A DNA stretch of 64,000 bases, taken from the NCBI RefSeq assembly GCF_900104895.1, contig NZ_LT629742.1:2108001-2172000 (forward strand). Direction: 5' to 3'. Positions 10,116 to 20,287 of the stretch are shown in pieces; the first letter of the stretch is position 1; each line of letters opens with the position of its first letter. The stretch is from Microterricola viridarii (GTDB lineage: Bacteria; Actinomycetota; Actinomycetes; Actinomycetales; Microbacteriaceae). Both the position numbers and the translations under genes were made by a program. The notes beneath the pieces were generated by a model that saw only the letters and a list, made by a program, of their open reading frames with translations, was not told where the DNA came from and ran no database searches.

Positions 10116-11077
10116 GCTGCCGTTCCCGTCGTGATCGGTGTTGCCGGCCCGAGTGTTGCAAGGGCCCGGGTGATGACCTGGCCGTAGAGCTCGTCGGGGT
10201 CGAGCCTGCGCAGCTCGTCGGCCAGGCAGTCGCGGAGGTTGCGGCGGGGCAGCGCGAGCGAGTGGGTCGGCTGCTTCGGCTGGGTCAGCCGGGCCACGCC
10301 GCCGCCGGTGCGGCTCAGCTCGATCGCCCCGGTCGCGCGCTCCAGGCGCACGCTGTGGATGCCGTGCGAGGTGGCTCCGGGGGTGAGCACGAACTCGGTG
10401 TCCGCCTGCAGGGCGTCGTGCAGCCAGGCGCTCAGCAGGGTCGTCGAGGGGGAGTCGTCGCTGCCCTCGACCCGCACCGAGGTGACGGGGGAGTACGGCG
10501 GCTGGTCCAGCACGGCGGCCAGCTGGGCGCGCCAGAGCGTCAGGCGGGTCCAGGCGAAGTCGATGTCGCCCGGCCGGTAGCTCTCGGCGAGCTGCTGCAG
10601 CGCAGCCTGCGGCTCCGGCTGGGCGGAGGCGTCCGTGATGCGGCGGTGCGCGATGCGGCCGAGCGGGGCGAGCCCGGGCACTGCGGGCGCGATGCCGGGC
10701 CACCAGGTGACGACGGGGGCGTCCGGCAGCAGGAGGCCCATGACGAGGCTCTGCTCGTCGGATGCCGCCTCCCCGCTGGCCCGCAGGATGATGACCTCGC
10801 TGGCGCCGGCGTCGCCGCCGACGCGGATCTCGGCGTCCAGGCGCGACTCGGCCGCCTGGCCGTCCTCCGCCGGGTTGGTGCAGACGACGAGGACGCGCAT
10901 CGGGTGCTCGCGGGAGGCGTCGTTGGCGGCCTCGATGGCCTCCTCCTCGGAGCCCGTCGAAGCGGCGATGATGAGGGTCAGCACGCGGCCGAGGGCCACG
11001 ACGCCGTTCTCCTCGCGCATCTTGACCAGGGCCTTGGAGACCTGGCTGATGGTGGTGTTGGGCAGGTCGATGATCAT
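10112..11077 (-). CDS. opcA: OpcA, glucose-6-phosphate dehydrogenase assembly protein
   Basis: Allosteric or assembly partner of Zwf in cyanobacteria and actinobacteria. 321 aa. The N-terminus MIIDLPNTTISQVSKAL and the WWPG segment (VVTWWPGIAP, near residue 125) are typical. The start overlaps the zwf stop by 4 bp and the stop overlaps pgl by 4 bp, so zwf, opcA and pgl are translationally coupled, consistent with the three proteins acting at one step. Confidence 0.95.
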   Translation of the reverse strand: MIIDLPNTTISQVSKALVKMREENGVVALGRVLTLIIAASTGSEEEAIEAANDASREHPMRVLVVCTNPAEDGQAAESRLDAEIRVGGDAGASEVIILRASGEAASDEQSLVMGLLLPDAPVVTWWPGIAPAVPGLAPLGRIAHRRITDASAQPEPQAALQQLAESYRPGDIDFAWTRLTLWRAQLAAVLDQPPYSPVTSVRVEGSDDSPSTTLLSAWLHDALQADTEFVLTPGATSHGIHSVRLERATGAIELSRTGGGVARLTQPKQPTHSLALPRRNLRDCLADELRRLDPDELYGQVITRALATLGPATPITTGTAA

Positions 11078-12615
11078 GGACGCCTCCAGACGCGGCCGTC
11101 GCGGGCCAGAAGATCGTCGGCGGAGCTGGGACCCCAGCTGCCGGGGCTGTACTGTTCGGGCTGGCCCTGGGTCTCCCAGAACTCCTCGATCGGGTCGAGG
11201 ATCTTCCAGGACAGCTCGACCTCCTCGTGCCGGGGGAAGAGCGGCGGGTCGCCGAGCAGCACATCGAGGATGAGCCGCTCGTAGGCCTCGGGGCTCGCCT
11301 CGGTGAAGGCGTGGCCGTAGCCGAAGTCCATGGTGACGTCGCGCACCTGCATTCCGGCGCCGGGAACCTTGGAGCCGAAGCGGATCGTGACGCCCTCGTC
11401 GGGCTGCACCCGGATCACGAGGGCGTTCTGGCCGAGCTCGGAGGTCTGGCTGTCGGCGAAGAGCTGCTGCGGCGCCCGCTTGAACACCACGGCGATCTCG
11501 GTCACGCGGCGGCCGAGGCGCTTGCCCGCGCGCAGGTAGAACGGCACGCCGGCCCAGCGGCGGGTGCCGATGGTCAGCTTCATCGCCGCGTAGGTCTCGG
11601 TGAGCGACTCCGGGTCCATGCCGTCTTCCTCAAGGAAGCCGAGAACCTTCTCGCCGCCCTGCCAGCCGCCCGCGTACTGGCCGCGGGCCGTGCCGGTGCC
11701 GAGGTCCTCCGGCAGTCGCACGGCGGCGAGCACCTTCTCCTTCTCGGCGCGCAGCGCGGAGGCGTCGAACGAGATCGGCTCCTCCATCGCGGTCAGCGCG
11801 AGCAGCTGCAGCAGGTGGTTCTGGATGACGTCGCGGGCCGCTCCGATGCCGTCGTAGTAGCCGGCGCGGCCGCCGACGCCGATGTCCTCGGCCATCGTGA
11901 TCTGCACGTGGTCGACGTAGTTGGCGTTCCAGATCGGCTCATAGAGCTGGTTGGCGAAGCGCAGAGCGAGGATGTTCTGCACCGTCTCCTTGCCCAGGTA
12001 GTGGTCGATGCGGAACACCGAGTCGGCGGGGAACACCGACTCGACGACGGCGTTCAGCTCGCGCGCCGTCTTGAGGTCGCTGCCGAACGGCTTCTCGATC
12101 ACGACACGGCGCCAGGCGCCGTCCTCGCCGACGGCCAGGCCGGACTTGCTCAGCTGCTCGGTCACCTGCGGGAACGCCTTCGGCGGGATCGAGAGGTAGA
12201 ACGCATGGTTGCCCATGGTTCCACGCTCCCGATCCAGCTTCTCGATGGTGTCCTTGAGGCGCTCGAACGAGGACTCGTCGTCGAAGGTTCCCGAGACGAA
12301 TCGGATTCCCTGGGCCAACTGCGCCCACACTTCCTCACGGAACTCGGTGCGCGCATACTGCTTGACAGCGTCGTGCACGATCTCCATGAAGTCCTGGTCG
12401 GCCCAGTCCCGGCGGGCGAAGCCCACCAGTCCGAAGCCGGGCGGCAGGAGGCCGCGGTTTGCCAGGTCGTACACGGCCGGCATCAGCTTCTTGCGCGACA
12501 GGTCACCCGTCACGCCGAAGATGATGAGCCCGCTCGGACCGGCGATCCGGTTCAAGCGGTAGTCGGACGGTGACCGAAGTGGGTTGGAATCCGCGGTGAT
12601 GTTCACCGGTGGCAT
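11074..12615 (-). CDS. zwf: Glucose-6-phosphate 1-dehydrogenase
   Basis: First, NADP-dependent step of the oxidative pentose phosphate pathway. 513 aa, normal length. The Rossmann motif FGVTGDLSRKKL is near residue 33, the substrate lysine in VIEKPFG near 173, and the catalytic-site signature RIDHYLGKE near 200. An A/G-rich Shine-Dalgarno lies before the ATG. The gap to pgi (51 bp) is the largest inside this part of the operon. Confidence 0.97.
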   Translation of the reverse strand: MPPVNITADSNPLRSPSDYRLNRIAGPSGLIIFGVTGDLSRKKLMPAVYDLANRGLLPPGFGLVGFARRDWADQDFMEIVHDAVKQYARTEFREEVWAQLAQGIRFVSGTFDDESSFERLKDTIEKLDRERGTMGNHAFYLSIPPKAFPQVTEQLSKSGLAVGEDGAWRRVVIEKPFGSDLKTARELNAVVESVFPADSVFRIDHYLGKETVQNILALRFANQLYEPIWNANYVDHVQITMAEDIGVGGRAGYYDGIGAARDVIQNHLLQLLALTAMEEPISFDASALRAEKEKVLAAVRLPEDLGTGTARGQYAGGWQGGEKVLGFLEEDGMDPESLTETYAAMKLTIGTRRWAGVPFYLRAGKRLGRRVTEIAVVFKRAPQQLFADSQTSELGQNALVIRVQPDEGVTIRFGSKVPGAGMQVRDVTMDFGYGHAFTEASPEAYERLILDVLLGDPPLFPRHEEVELSWKILDPIEEFWETQGQPEQYSPGSWGPSSADDLLARDGRVWRRP

Positions 12616-12666
12616 GAAACTCCTCGAAAAAGTGGCAGCTGGGTTCAGGTGGAGCCGGGTTCGGCG

Positions 12667-14286
12667 CTAGGACGCGGCGTCGAACAGGGTGCTGACGTTT
12701 GCCGCGGCATCCGTCAGCGTGAGGGTGAGCACGGGGCGGCCGTGCGCGGCCAGCACGCTGGCGTCACCGCTGGCCTGGGCCTGGATGAGCTCGCCGAAGC
12801 TGAACGGGCTCTCCGGGATGTCCAGATCCTCGGCCGGGGTGGCCAGGATCTGCAGGAACGCCCCGACAGCCGGGCCGCCCTTGTGGAACTGACCGGTCGA
12901 GTGCAGGAAGCGCGGGCCCCAGCCGAAGGTGACCGGGCGGCCGGAGCGCTCGGCGAGGATCGCACGGAGCTCGGCCAGCTGCGGCAGCGCCAGGCGGTCG
13001 ACGTAGGCCTGGATCGAGATGTAGCCGTCCTCCGGCACCTCCTCGACCAGCACGTCGATGGCCGACTGCAGGTCGCTGGCGGCGCCGATGACCTCCGGCG
13101 TGCCGCGCACCTCGATGCCCTCTGAGACGAAGGCGGCGGGGGCGGGCTCCGGGCGTGCGTCGAGCAGGCCGCGAGTCGCGATCTTCGCCGACTCCACGTC
13201 GGGCTGGTCGAACGGGTTGATGCCGAGCAGGCGGCCGGCGACGACCGTGGCGTACTCCCAGACCAGGAACTGCGCGCCCAGGGTGCCGCTGACGCGGACC
13301 TCGTCGGCGTCGCCGTCCAGGAACAGGGCGTCCCCGGCCTCGTCGACGAGGCGGACGAGCAGGAAGTCGTCCAATCCGCCGGCGAGCTCTGGCGCGCCCT
13401 CCTCGAGAACGACGGGCAGCAGGCCGGTGCCGAGCTTGCCGGTGGACTCCGCGATCAGCTGCTCCACCCAGTCGGGCAGGCCGACGATGTGGGTGCCGTC
13501 GGCCAGCAGGCCGAGCTTGTTGCGCAGCGGCTGCGTGCCGGCGATGGCGGCGCCGAGGAGGAGGCCGGGGTTGGTCTCGTTGTCGACGGCGAGCGGCAGC
13601 GAGATCGCGTCCGCCTCGTCGAGCAGCTCGGCGATGTCCACGCCGGCCAGGCCGGACGGGACCAGGCCGAAGGCGGTGAGGGCCGAGTAGCGGCCGCCCA
13701 CGTTCGGGTCGGCGTTGAAGACGCGGTAGCCGGCGGCGCGCGCCGAGACGTCCAGCGGCGAGCCGGGGTCGGTGACCACGATGACGCGCTCGGTCGGGTT
13801 GATGCCGGCATCCGTGAACGCCTTCTCGAAGACGCGGCGCTGACTGGCGGTCTCGACCGTCGAGCCCGACTTCGACGACACCACGATGGCGGTCTCGGCG
13901 AGCCGGTCGTTCAGCGCGGCGAGCACCTGGCCGGGGTCGGTCGAGTCCAGCACGGTGAGCTCCACGCCCATGGTGCGGGTGATGACCTCGGGCGCCAGCG
14001 AGGAGCCGCCCATGCCGGCGAGGGCGATGTGGCGGACGCCGGCCGCGTGCAGCTCCTCGCGCAGGGCGAGGATCTCGGGCACGAGGGGGCGGGAGATGGC
14101 GACGGACTCGGTCCAGCCGAGGCGGACCGCGGACTCCGACTCGGCGTCAGGGCCCCACAGGCTTGGGTTCTGCGCGGTGATCGCCGAGGCGACCTCGTCG
14201 GCGACGAGGGCGGGAAGGTGGCGGCGGACAGCCTCAGCTGCCGCGCCGCCGACCGCGACGCCGAAGGCCCCGCTGCTGATCGTCAC
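12667..14286 (-). CDS. pgi: Glucose-6-phosphate isomerase
   Basis: Interconverts glucose-6-phosphate and fructose-6-phosphate, linking the pentose phosphate genes to glycolysis. 539 aa, SIS fold. The phosphate-binding segments [12 protein letters not shown] (near residue 94) and [11 protein letters not shown] (near 136) are clear. It belongs to the divergent actinobacterial PGI group found in tal-pgi-zwf clusters. The start overlaps the tal stop by 4 bp. Confidence 0.93.
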   Translation of the reverse strand: MTISSGAFGVAVGGAAAEAVRRHLPALVADEVASAITAQNPSLWGPDAESESAVRLGWTESVAISRPLVPEILALREELHAAGVRHIALAGMGGSSLAPEVITRTMGVELTVLDSTDPGQVLAALNDRLAETAIVVSSKSGSTVETASQRRVFEKAFTDAGINPTERVIVVTDPGSPLDVSARAAGYRVFNADPNVGGRYSALTAFGLVPSGLAGVDIAELLDEADAISLPLAVDNETNPGLLLGAAIAGTQPLRNKLGLLADGTHIVGLPDWVEQLIAESTGKLGTGLLPVVLEEGAPELAGGLDDFLLVRLVDEAGDALFLDGDADEVRVSGTLGAQFLVWEYATVVAGRLLGINPFDQPDVESAKIATRGLLDARPEPAPAAFVSEGIEVRGTPEVIGAASDLQSAIDVLVEEVPEDGYISIQAYVDRLALPQLAELRAILAERSGRPVTFGWGPRFLHSTGQFHKGGPAVGAFLQILATPAEDLDIPESPFSFGELIQAQASGDASVLAAHGRPVLTLTLTDAAANVSTLFDAAS

Positions 14287-15395
14287 CGTGCTGCCTCGAG
14301 GGCGCCCGTGACCGTCTCCAGCAGCTCGCCCCAGGACACGATGAACTTGGACACGCCCTCGGACTCGAGCACGGCGGTGACGTCGTCGTAGGAGACGCCG
14401 ACGGCGGCGAGTGCGTCGAGAACGCCCTGTGCCTCGGCGTAGGAGCCGGTGACGGTGTCGCCGGTGATGACGCCGTGGTCGTAGGTGGCCTCCATCGTCT
14501 TCTCCGGCATGGTGTTGACCACGTCGGCCGCGACCAAGTTGGTCACGTAGAGGGTGTCGGGGAGGTTCGGGTCCTTGACGCCGGTCGAGGCCCAGAGCGG
14601 GCGCTGCTTGTTGGCGCCGGCGGCGAGCAGCGCCTGGGCGCGGTCGCTGGCGAAGGCCTTCTCGAACACCTGGTAGGCCAGCTGCGCGTTGGCGACGCCG
14701 GCCTTGCTCTTCAGCGCCAGCGCCTCCTCGGTGCCGATGGTGTTCAGGCGGGCGTCGATCTCGGTGTCGACGCGCGACACGAAGAACGAGGCGACCGAGT
14801 GGATGCCGGCGAGGTCGTGGCCGTTGGCCTGGGCCTTCTCGAGGCCGGCGATGTAGGCGTCGATGACCTGCTGGTGGCGGGCCAGGCTGAAGATCAGCGT
14901 CACGTTGACGCTGATGCCGGCGCCGATGGTCTCGGTGATGGCCTCGAGGCCCTCGATCGTCGCCGGGATCTTGATCATGGCGTTCGGGCGGTCGACCTTG
15001 GCCCAGAGCTGCTTGGCCTGGGCGATGGTGCCGGCTGCGTCGTGGGCGAGGCCGGGCTCGACCTCGATGGAGACGCGGCCGTCGACGCCGTTCGTGCGGT
15101 CGTAGACCGGGCGGAAGATGTCGCTGGCTGCGGCGACGTCATCCGTGGTGATCTCGAAGACGGCGTCGTGCACGCTCGTGCCGGCGGCGGCCAGCTGGGC
15201 GACCTGCTCGCTGTAGGAGGTGCCGTTGGCCAGCGCGTTGGCGAAGATCGTCGGGTTGGTGGTGACGCCGACGACGTTCTTCTCGGAGATGAGCTTCTGC
15301 AGGCCGCCGGAGACGATGCGGTCGCGGGAGAGGTCATCCAGCCAGATGCTGACGCCGGTGGCGGACAGCTCGGAGAGGGGAGTGGTTTCAGTCAT
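14283..15395 (-). CDS. tal: Transaldolase
   Basis: Transfers a dihydroxyacetone unit between sugar phosphates. 370 aa from ATG 15395, preceded by a strong AAAGGAG; the upstream extension of the frame is not used. The N-terminal signature GVTTNPTIF is near residue 43 and the Schiff-base lysine is in MIKIPAT near residue 140. The length is that of the long actinobacterial/cyanobacterial transaldolase. 25 bp separate it from tkt. Confidence 0.96.
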   Translation of the reverse strand: MTETTPLSELSATGVSIWLDDLSRDRIVSGGLQKLISEKNVVGVTTNPTIFANALANGTSYSEQVAQLAAAGTSVHDAVFEITTDDVAAASDIFRPVYDRTNGVDGRVSIEVEPGLAHDAAGTIAQAKQLWAKVDRPNAMIKIPATIEGLEAITETIGAGISVNVTLIFSLARHQQVIDAYIAGLEKAQANGHDLAGIHSVASFFVSRVDTEIDARLNTIGTEEALALKSKAGVANAQLAYQVFEKAFASDRAQALLAAGANKQRPLWASTGVKDPNLPDTLYVTNLVAADVVNTMPEKTMEATYDHGVITGDTVTGSYAEAQGVLDALAAVGVSYDDVTAVLESEGVSKFIVSWGELLETVTGALEAAR

Positions 15396-15420
15396 TGTGT
15401 TCAAAACTCCTTTGCGCGGC

Positions 15421-17514
15421 TCAGGCCGACGCGATCGATTCCTTGGCGGCGGCAACAACGGCGTCGGTGGTGATGCCGAACTCGTTGAAGAGGGTCTGGT
15501 AGTCGGCCGAGGCACCGAAGTGCTCGATCGAGACGCTGCGACCCTGGTCGCCGATGTAGCTCTTCCATGTCAACGCGAGACCGGCCTCAACCGATACCCG
15601 AGCCGTGACATTCTTCGGCAGAACCGATGCGCGGTACTCGGCGCTCTGCTCCTCGAACCACTCCAGGCTCGGTGCAGAGACGACGCGGGCGTGCACGCCG
15701 TCTGCCTTCAGCTCCTCGCGGGCGGCGAGGGCGAGCTGCACCTCGGATCCGGTGGCGATGATGATGACGTCGGGGGTGCCGTTGGCGGCATCCGCCAGCA
15801 CGTACGCGCCCTTCGCGGTGTTCTTCGCCGAGGCCAGCACGTCGCCGGAGGCCTCGCCCTCGCCGCGCTCGAACACCGGGATGTTCTGGCGGGTCAGTGC
15901 GATGCCGGCGGGACCGCCGCGGCGCTTGAGGATCTCGAGCCAGGCGTAGCTGACCTCGTTGGCGTCGCCGGGGCGGACGACGTCCAGGCCCGGAATGGCG
16001 CGCAGCGTGGCGAGCTGCTCGATCGGCTGGTGCGTCGGGCCGTCCTCGCCGAGGGCGACGGAGTCGTGCGTCCAGACGAAGATCGAGGGCACCTTCATGA
16101 GCGCGGCGAGGCGGACGGCCGGGCGCATGTAGTCGCTGAAGATGAGGAAGGTGCCACCGAAGGCGCGCGTGTTGCCGTGCAGCGCGATGCCGTTGATGAT
16201 GGCGGCCATCGCGTGCTCGCGGATGCCGAAGTGCAGCACGCGGCCGTACGGGTTGCCGCTCCACTCGTGGGTGGAGTGCTCGCTCGGAACGAACGAGGCG
16301 GAGCCGTTGATGGTGGTGAGGTTCGACTCGGCGAGGTCGGCGGAGCCGCCCCAGAGCTCGGGGATCACGCCGGCGAGGGCGTTGATGACCTTGCCGGATG
16401 CCGCACGGGTCGACACGGAGGTGCCGCCCTCGAAGACGGGCAGTGCCGCCTCGGCTTCCTCGGGCAGCTCGCCGCTCAGCACGCGCTGCAGCAGGGCGTT
16501 GCGCTCGGGGTTGGCTGCGGCCCAGGCGTCGAAGCCCTTCTGCCACTCGGCGTGCTGCTCTGCGCCACGCTCGACGGCCTGGCGGGTGTGCGCCAGGACG
16601 TCCTCTGCGACGGCGAAGCTCTCGGCCGGGTTGAAGCCGAGCACCTCCTTGACGGCGGCGAGCTCCTCCGCGCCGAGCGCGGAGCCGTGGATCTTGCCGG
16701 AGTTCTGCTTCTTCGGGCTCGGCCATCCGATGATGGTCTTCAGCACGATGAGGCTCGGCTTGTTGGTCTCGCCCTTCGCCGCCTCGATGGCGGCGTGCAG
16801 CTCGGCCATGTCCTCGACGTACTCGCCCGTCTTCTTCCAATCGACGGTGAGCACCTGCCAGCCGTAGGACTCGTAGCGCGCGGCGACGTCCTCGGTGAAG
16901 GCGATCTGGGTGTCGTCCTCGATCGAGATCTGGTTGCTGTCGTAGATCGCGATGAGGTTGCCGAGCTGCTGGTGGCCGGCGAGCGAGGAGGCCTCGCTGG
17001 TGACGCCCTCCTGCAGGTCGCCGTCACCGGCGATGACGTACACGAAGTGGTCGAAGGGGCTCGTGCCCGCTGCGGCATCCGGGTCGAACAGGCCGCGCTC
17101 GAAGCGGGCCGCGTAGGCGAAGCCGACGGCGGAGGCCAGGCCCTGGCCGAGCGGCCCGGTGGTGATCTCGACGTGGTCGGTGTGGCCGAACTCCGGGTGG
17201 CCGGGGGTCTTCGAGCCCCAGGTGCGCAGCGCCTTGAGGTCGTCGAGCTCGAGGCCGTAGCCACCGAGGTACAGCTGGACGTACTGCGTCAGCGAGCTGT
17301 GCCCGACGGAGAGCACGAAGCGGTCGCGCCCCAGCCAGTGCTGGTCGGACGGGTCACGGCGCATGACCTTCTGGAACAGCAGGTACGCGGCGGGTGCAAG
17401 GCTCATCGCCGTTCCCGGGTGCCCGTTGCCCACCTTCTCCACTGCGTCGGCCGCGAGGATGCGGGCGGTGTCAACTGCCTTGCTATCAATGGAATCCCAT
17501 TGCAGATCTGCCAC
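15421..17514 (-). CDS. tkt: Transketolase
   Basis: Thiamine-diphosphate enzyme transferring two-carbon units in the non-oxidative pentose phosphate pathway. 697 aa. The GTG start at 17514 reads [10 protein letters not shown], with AGAAGGG upstream. [15 protein letters not shown] is near residue 27, the ThDP/Mg motif GDGDLQEG near 161, and the pyrimidine-domain residues [11 protein letters not shown] near 480. First gene of the minus-strand pentose phosphate operon, divergent from ctaB. Confidence 0.97.
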   Translation of the reverse strand: MADLQWDSIDSKAVDTARILAADAVEKVGNGHPGTAMSLAPAAYLLFQKVMRRDPSDQHWLGRDRFVLSVGHSSLTQYVQLYLGGYGLELDDLKALRTWGSKTPGHPEFGHTDHVEITTGPLGQGLASAVGFAYAARFERGLFDPDAAAGTSPFDHFVYVIAGDGDLQEGVTSEASSLAGHQQLGNLIAIYDSNQISIEDDTQIAFTEDVAARYESYGWQVLTVDWKKTGEYVEDMAELHAAIEAAKGETNKPSLIVLKTIIGWPSPKKQNSGKIHGSALGAEELAAVKEVLGFNPAESFAVAEDVLAHTRQAVERGAEQHAEWQKGFDAWAAANPERNALLQRVLSGELPEEAEAALPVFEGGTSVSTRAASGKVINALAGVIPELWGGSADLAESNLTTINGSASFVPSEHSTHEWSGNPYGRVLHFGIREHAMAAIINGIALHGNTRAFGGTFLIFSDYMRPAVRLAALMKVPSIFVWTHDSVALGEDGPTHQPIEQLATLRAIPGLDVVRPGDANEVSYAWLEILKRRGGPAGIALTRQNIPVFERGEGEASGDVLASAKNTAKGAYVLADAANGTPDVIIIATGSEVQLALAAREELKADGVHARVVSAPSLEWFEEQSAEYRASVLPKNVTARVSVEAGLALTWKSYIGDQGRSVSIEHFGASADYQTLFNEFGITTDAVVAAAKESIASA

Positions 17515-17777
17515 TGGATCTAGACCCTTCTAAGCGTAGGGAGACAGAATCATGTCGTCTGCGCTCCCGATGAGGAATGCCGTACCGCAGTCGTCTTCGG
17601 CTGTTCCGGTGCGCACGTCGGAAGCAAGGGCAGCCGACAAGATCGTGCGCGCGCTGGAGACCGGCGGGCTTCTTCAGTATAGGGACAGCGCCCATCCGCA
17701 CGCATGGATATGACGACATCAAGCGAGTTCGCGAACGTAGCCTAGAATTGCCTGAGTACCCGGGTGTAAGAGGAGCA
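17515..17777. promoter_or_regulatory. Divergent tkt/ctaB intergenic region
   Basis: 263 bp with promoters expected for both genes. A TAGAAT box at 17742-17747 is a fair -10 for ctaB. A possible small ORF at 17552-17713 (53 codons, AGGGAGA upstream) is noted separately; it has no homology I can recognise. Confidence 0.45.
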
Positions 17778-18698
17778 ATGGACGTCGCACTAGAGAATCG
17801 CACACTGAGCCAGCGACCGGATTTGCGGCGCAAACTCCGCGCATACTGGGCTTTGACCAAGCCGCGTGTGATCGAACTGCTGCTCGTGGTCACAGCGCCG
17901 ACCATGATTCTGGCGCACAACGGCATCCCGAGCCTGTGGCTCGTGCTGGCCACCCTGATCGGCGGCGCGATGAGCGCGGGCTCCGCCGGCGCGTTCAACT
18001 GCTACATCGACCGCGACATCGACCGCGTGATGAAGCGCACCAAGAACCGCCCGCTGGTGACCGGGGAGCTGAGCGACCGGGAGGCCCTGGTCTTCGCCTA
18101 CGGGCTCGGCGTCGCGTCGATCCTCTGGCTCGGCCTGACCACCAACTGGCTGGCCGCGGCGCTCTCGCTCGGCGCCATCTTGCTCTACGTGGTCTTCTAC
18201 AGCCTGATCCTCAAGCGCCGCACCGCGCAGAACATCGTCTGGGGCGGTGTGGCGGGCTGCATGCCCGTGCTCATCGGCTGGGCCGCCGTCACCGGCGACA
18301 TCAGCTGGCCCCCGATCATCCTGTTCGCGATCATCTTCCTCTGGACGCCGCCGCACTACTGGCCGCTGTCGATGAAGTACCGCGACGACTACAAGGCCGC
18401 CGGCGTGCCGATGCTCGCCGTCGTGCGCGGTCGCGCACAGGTCGGCCTGCAGACCATCCTGTACGCGTGGGCCACCGTCGCCTGCTCGCTGCTGCTGGTC
18501 CCCGTCGCCGGAATGGGCGTCGTCTACACGGCGGTCGCCGTCGTGACCGGCGGCTGGTTCATCTACGAGACGCACCGCCTCTACAACCACGCCATCCGGC
18601 ACAACGAGGTCTCGCCGATGCGGGTCTTCCACGGCTCCATCGCCTACCTCACGCTGCTCTTCGTCGCCGTCGGCGTCGACCCGCTGCTGCCCTTCTAG
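17778..18698 (+). CDS. ctaB: Protoheme IX farnesyltransferase (heme O synthase)
   Basis: Membrane UbiA-family prenyltransferase that converts heme B to heme O for cytochrome oxidase. 306 aa from ATG 17778, with AGGAG 3 nt upstream of the start spacer; the longer frame upstream is intergenic. The prenyl-diphosphate motif [15 protein letters not shown] is near residue 73 and the second Asp motif [12 protein letters not shown] near 200. About eight to nine hydrophobic segments. It faces ctaA, which performs the next step. Confidence 0.96.
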   Translation: MDVALENRTLSQRPDLRRKLRAYWALTKPRVIELLLVVTAPTMILAHNGIPSLWLVLATLIGGAMSAGSAGAFNCYIDRDIDRVMKRTKNRPLVTGELSDREALVFAYGLGVASILWLGLTTNWLAAALSLGAILLYVVFYSLILKRRTAQNIVWGGVAGCMPVLIGWAAVTGDISWPPIILFAIIFLWTPPHYWPLSMKYRDDYKAAGVPMLAVVRGRAQVGLQTILYAWATVACSLLLVPVAGMGVVYTAVAVVTGGWFIYETHRLYNHAIRHNEVSPMRVFHGSIAYLTLLFVAVGVDPLLPF

Positions 18699-18733
18699 GC
18701 GACGCCCCGACAACCTCGGTGTTGTCCGTCGCG

Positions 18734-18762
18734 AAAGGCCCTGCCGTATCGGCAGGGCCTTT
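18734..18762 (+). terminator. Terminator after ctaB
   Basis: Perfect 13-bp stem (AAAGGCCCTGCCG / CGGCAGGGCCTTT), loop TAT, then a further T and C. Classic intrinsic terminator 35 nt after the ctaB stop. Confidence 0.9.
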
Positions 18763-18804
18763 TCTCGTGCCTGCGGGTGCCCGCACGGCGGACGGTGGGC
18801 AGCG

Positions 18805-18828
18805 GCAGAGCAGCAGAGCAGCAGAGCG
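18805..18828. repeat. Short tandem repeat, three 8-nt units
   Basis: GCAGAGCA repeated three times (the last unit ends CG), in the ctaB/ctaA intergenic region. A looser repeat of AGCGGCACA follows at about 18833-18856. No gene is supported here. Confidence 0.8.
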
Positions 18829-18989
18829 TGGCAGCGGCACAGCGTGAAGCGGCACAGCGGGGCGCGGCTCGGGCGGGTGCGCGTCGGTCCGTGCTCGCCC
18901 GGCTGCTTGCGCCGCGCCGCGTCGAGCGCGAGCGGGGTGCCGCATGCCCGGATGCCCGCATCCCGCAGCCGTACCGCGGATGCGAAACG

Positions 18990-19028
18990 CGAAACGCCGC
19001 GAGAACGTGTCGTCCTCGCGGCGTTTCG
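18990..19028. terminator. Bidirectional-type terminator after ctaA
   Basis: 14-bp perfect stem (CGAAACGCCGCGAG / CTCGCGGCGTTTCG) with an 11-nt loop, 39 nt past the ctaA stop on the minus strand. The GTTTCG end gives a modest T tract on the plus strand and GAAAC on the other. Confidence 0.7.
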
Positions 19029-19067
19029 TTGCGCGCATCCGCAGGGTGGCTGCGATCCGGCCCTCGG

Positions 19068-20003
19068 CTAGGCGGAGGTCGCCGCCATCTCGCCGGCGGG
19101 GGAGACCGCGCCCGGGGCAACCGGCTTCTTGAGGTGCAGCACGACGACGGTCATCGCCGAGGCGAGCAGGGCGGCCAGCAGCATGTGCGCGGCGACGAGG
19201 GCCTCCGGCAGGCCGGTGTTGGCCTGGATCAGGCCGATCGCGATCTGCACGACCTCGACGCCGAGCAGCGCGAGGACCCACCTGTGCACCGTGGTGCCGG
19301 TGAACCCGATCGAGGCGATCGCCAGCGTGACGGTGAGCGCGAAGGTGGCGTAGGCCGGCCAGGCGTGCAGGTGCTCGAACAGCTCGGCGTTGAAGCCGGT
19401 GCGTGCCGCGTTCAGGTCGCCGGAGTGCGGGCCGGACGCCGTCGTGAGAACGCCCATCGCGATGGTGAGGGCCACGAAGAGGGTGGTGACGTGGGTGACG
19501 ATCATGAACCAGCGCGGCACGGCGAGCTCACGCGGCCCCGGCGTGGCGTACACGCGCACCAGCAGTGCCGCGGCGATCGCGCACATGACGAGGGACACGG
19601 TGTAGTGGAAGCCGACGATGAACGGGTTCAGGCCGGTGAGCACGCTGATGCCGCCGACGATGGCCTGCGCCACGACGCCGATCAGCAGGATGAGCGAGAG
19701 CGTCCAGAGCTCGCGGCGCTCCTTGCGCAGGCGCAGCACCAGGAGCAGCATGATGACGGCGATGATGCCGACGACGCCGGACATCATCCGGTTGCTGAAC
19801 TCGATGACGCCGTGGATGCCCATCTCGGGCGTCGGCACGAGCGACTCCGGCGTGCAGAGCGGCCAGGTCGGGCAGCCGAGGCCGGACCCGGTGAGCCGCA
19901 CGGCCCCGCCGGTCACGATGATCACCAACTCCGAGATGAAGGAGAGCCACGCGAAGAGGCGGATGCCCCCGTTGACCTGGGTGGGGATGGAGAAGCGGTT
20001 CAC
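19068..20003 (-). CDS. ctaA: Heme A synthase
   Basis: COX15/CtaA family membrane oxidoreductase converting heme O to heme A. I choose GTG 20003 (MNRFSIPTQVNGG, 311 aa); a TTG at 20045 would add 14 non-conserved residues. Eight transmembrane segments are expected. Heme-ligand histidines are in IHGVIEFSNRM, VGFHYTV, EHLHAWPAY and VAAHML. The extracytoplasmic cysteine pair is in GCPTWPLC. Convergent with ctaB and divergent from sufB. Confidence 0.94.
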   Translation of the reverse strand: MNRFSIPTQVNGGIRLFAWLSFISELVIIVTGGAVRLTGSGLGCPTWPLCTPESLVPTPEMGIHGVIEFSNRMMSGVVGIIAVIMLLLVLRLRKERRELWTLSLILLIGVVAQAIVGGISVLTGLNPFIVGFHYTVSLVMCAIAAALLVRVYATPGPRELAVPRWFMIVTHVTTLFVALTIAMGVLTTASGPHSGDLNAARTGFNAELFEHLHAWPAYATFALTVTLAIASIGFTGTTVHRWVLALLGVEVVQIAIGLIQANTGLPEALVAAHMLLAALLASAMTVVVLHLKKPVAPGAVSPAGEMAATSA

Positions 20004-20147
20004 CGTGTATTCGCCTTCGTGTCTTGTCTGTTTTGGCGACGCCAAGCTGCGCGCACGCCGATCCCCAGCTGTGTGGCTGTAGAATCAAATTTGGTTTGAG
20101 AACCGTGCTCACGCGCCGTCGCGTTACACGACGCAGTGACGCGCGCC

Positions 20148-20177
20148 TTGATAAGCGGTTCTTGAATATCTTATGTA
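20148..20177 (+). promoter_or_regulatory. Candidate suf promoter
   Basis: TTGATA, 18 bp, TATGTA, about 110 nt before sufB in the 284-bp ctaA/sufB divergent region. The stretch is noticeably AT-richer than its surroundings. No Fe-S regulator binding site can be identified by eye. Confidence 0.35.
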
Positions 20178-20287
20178 CGCAAAGCAGCCACCCGCACATT
20201 CATCCCCCATGCCAGACGCATTCGCGCTTGGATCGGGAATGAGCCGGACTGATAGCCGGTTAAAGCGGGCAGGAGAAGAGGTAGAGA

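Noticed and set aside
9345-11264. 639-aa minus-strand frame spanning pgl and opcA
   Set aside because: Only the last 256 residues are a real protein. The rest is the shadow of opcA in another frame; the pgl start is fixed by the ATGA overlap.
18699-19067. Considered a CRISPR-like array because of repeated GCAGAGCA units
   Set aside because: The units are 8 nt without spacers, so it is a simple tandem repeat.
18777-20099. 440-aa plus-strand frame over the ctaB/ctaA gap and ctaA
   Set aside because: Mostly antisense to ctaA and crosses a terminator hairpin; composition is that of a shadow.
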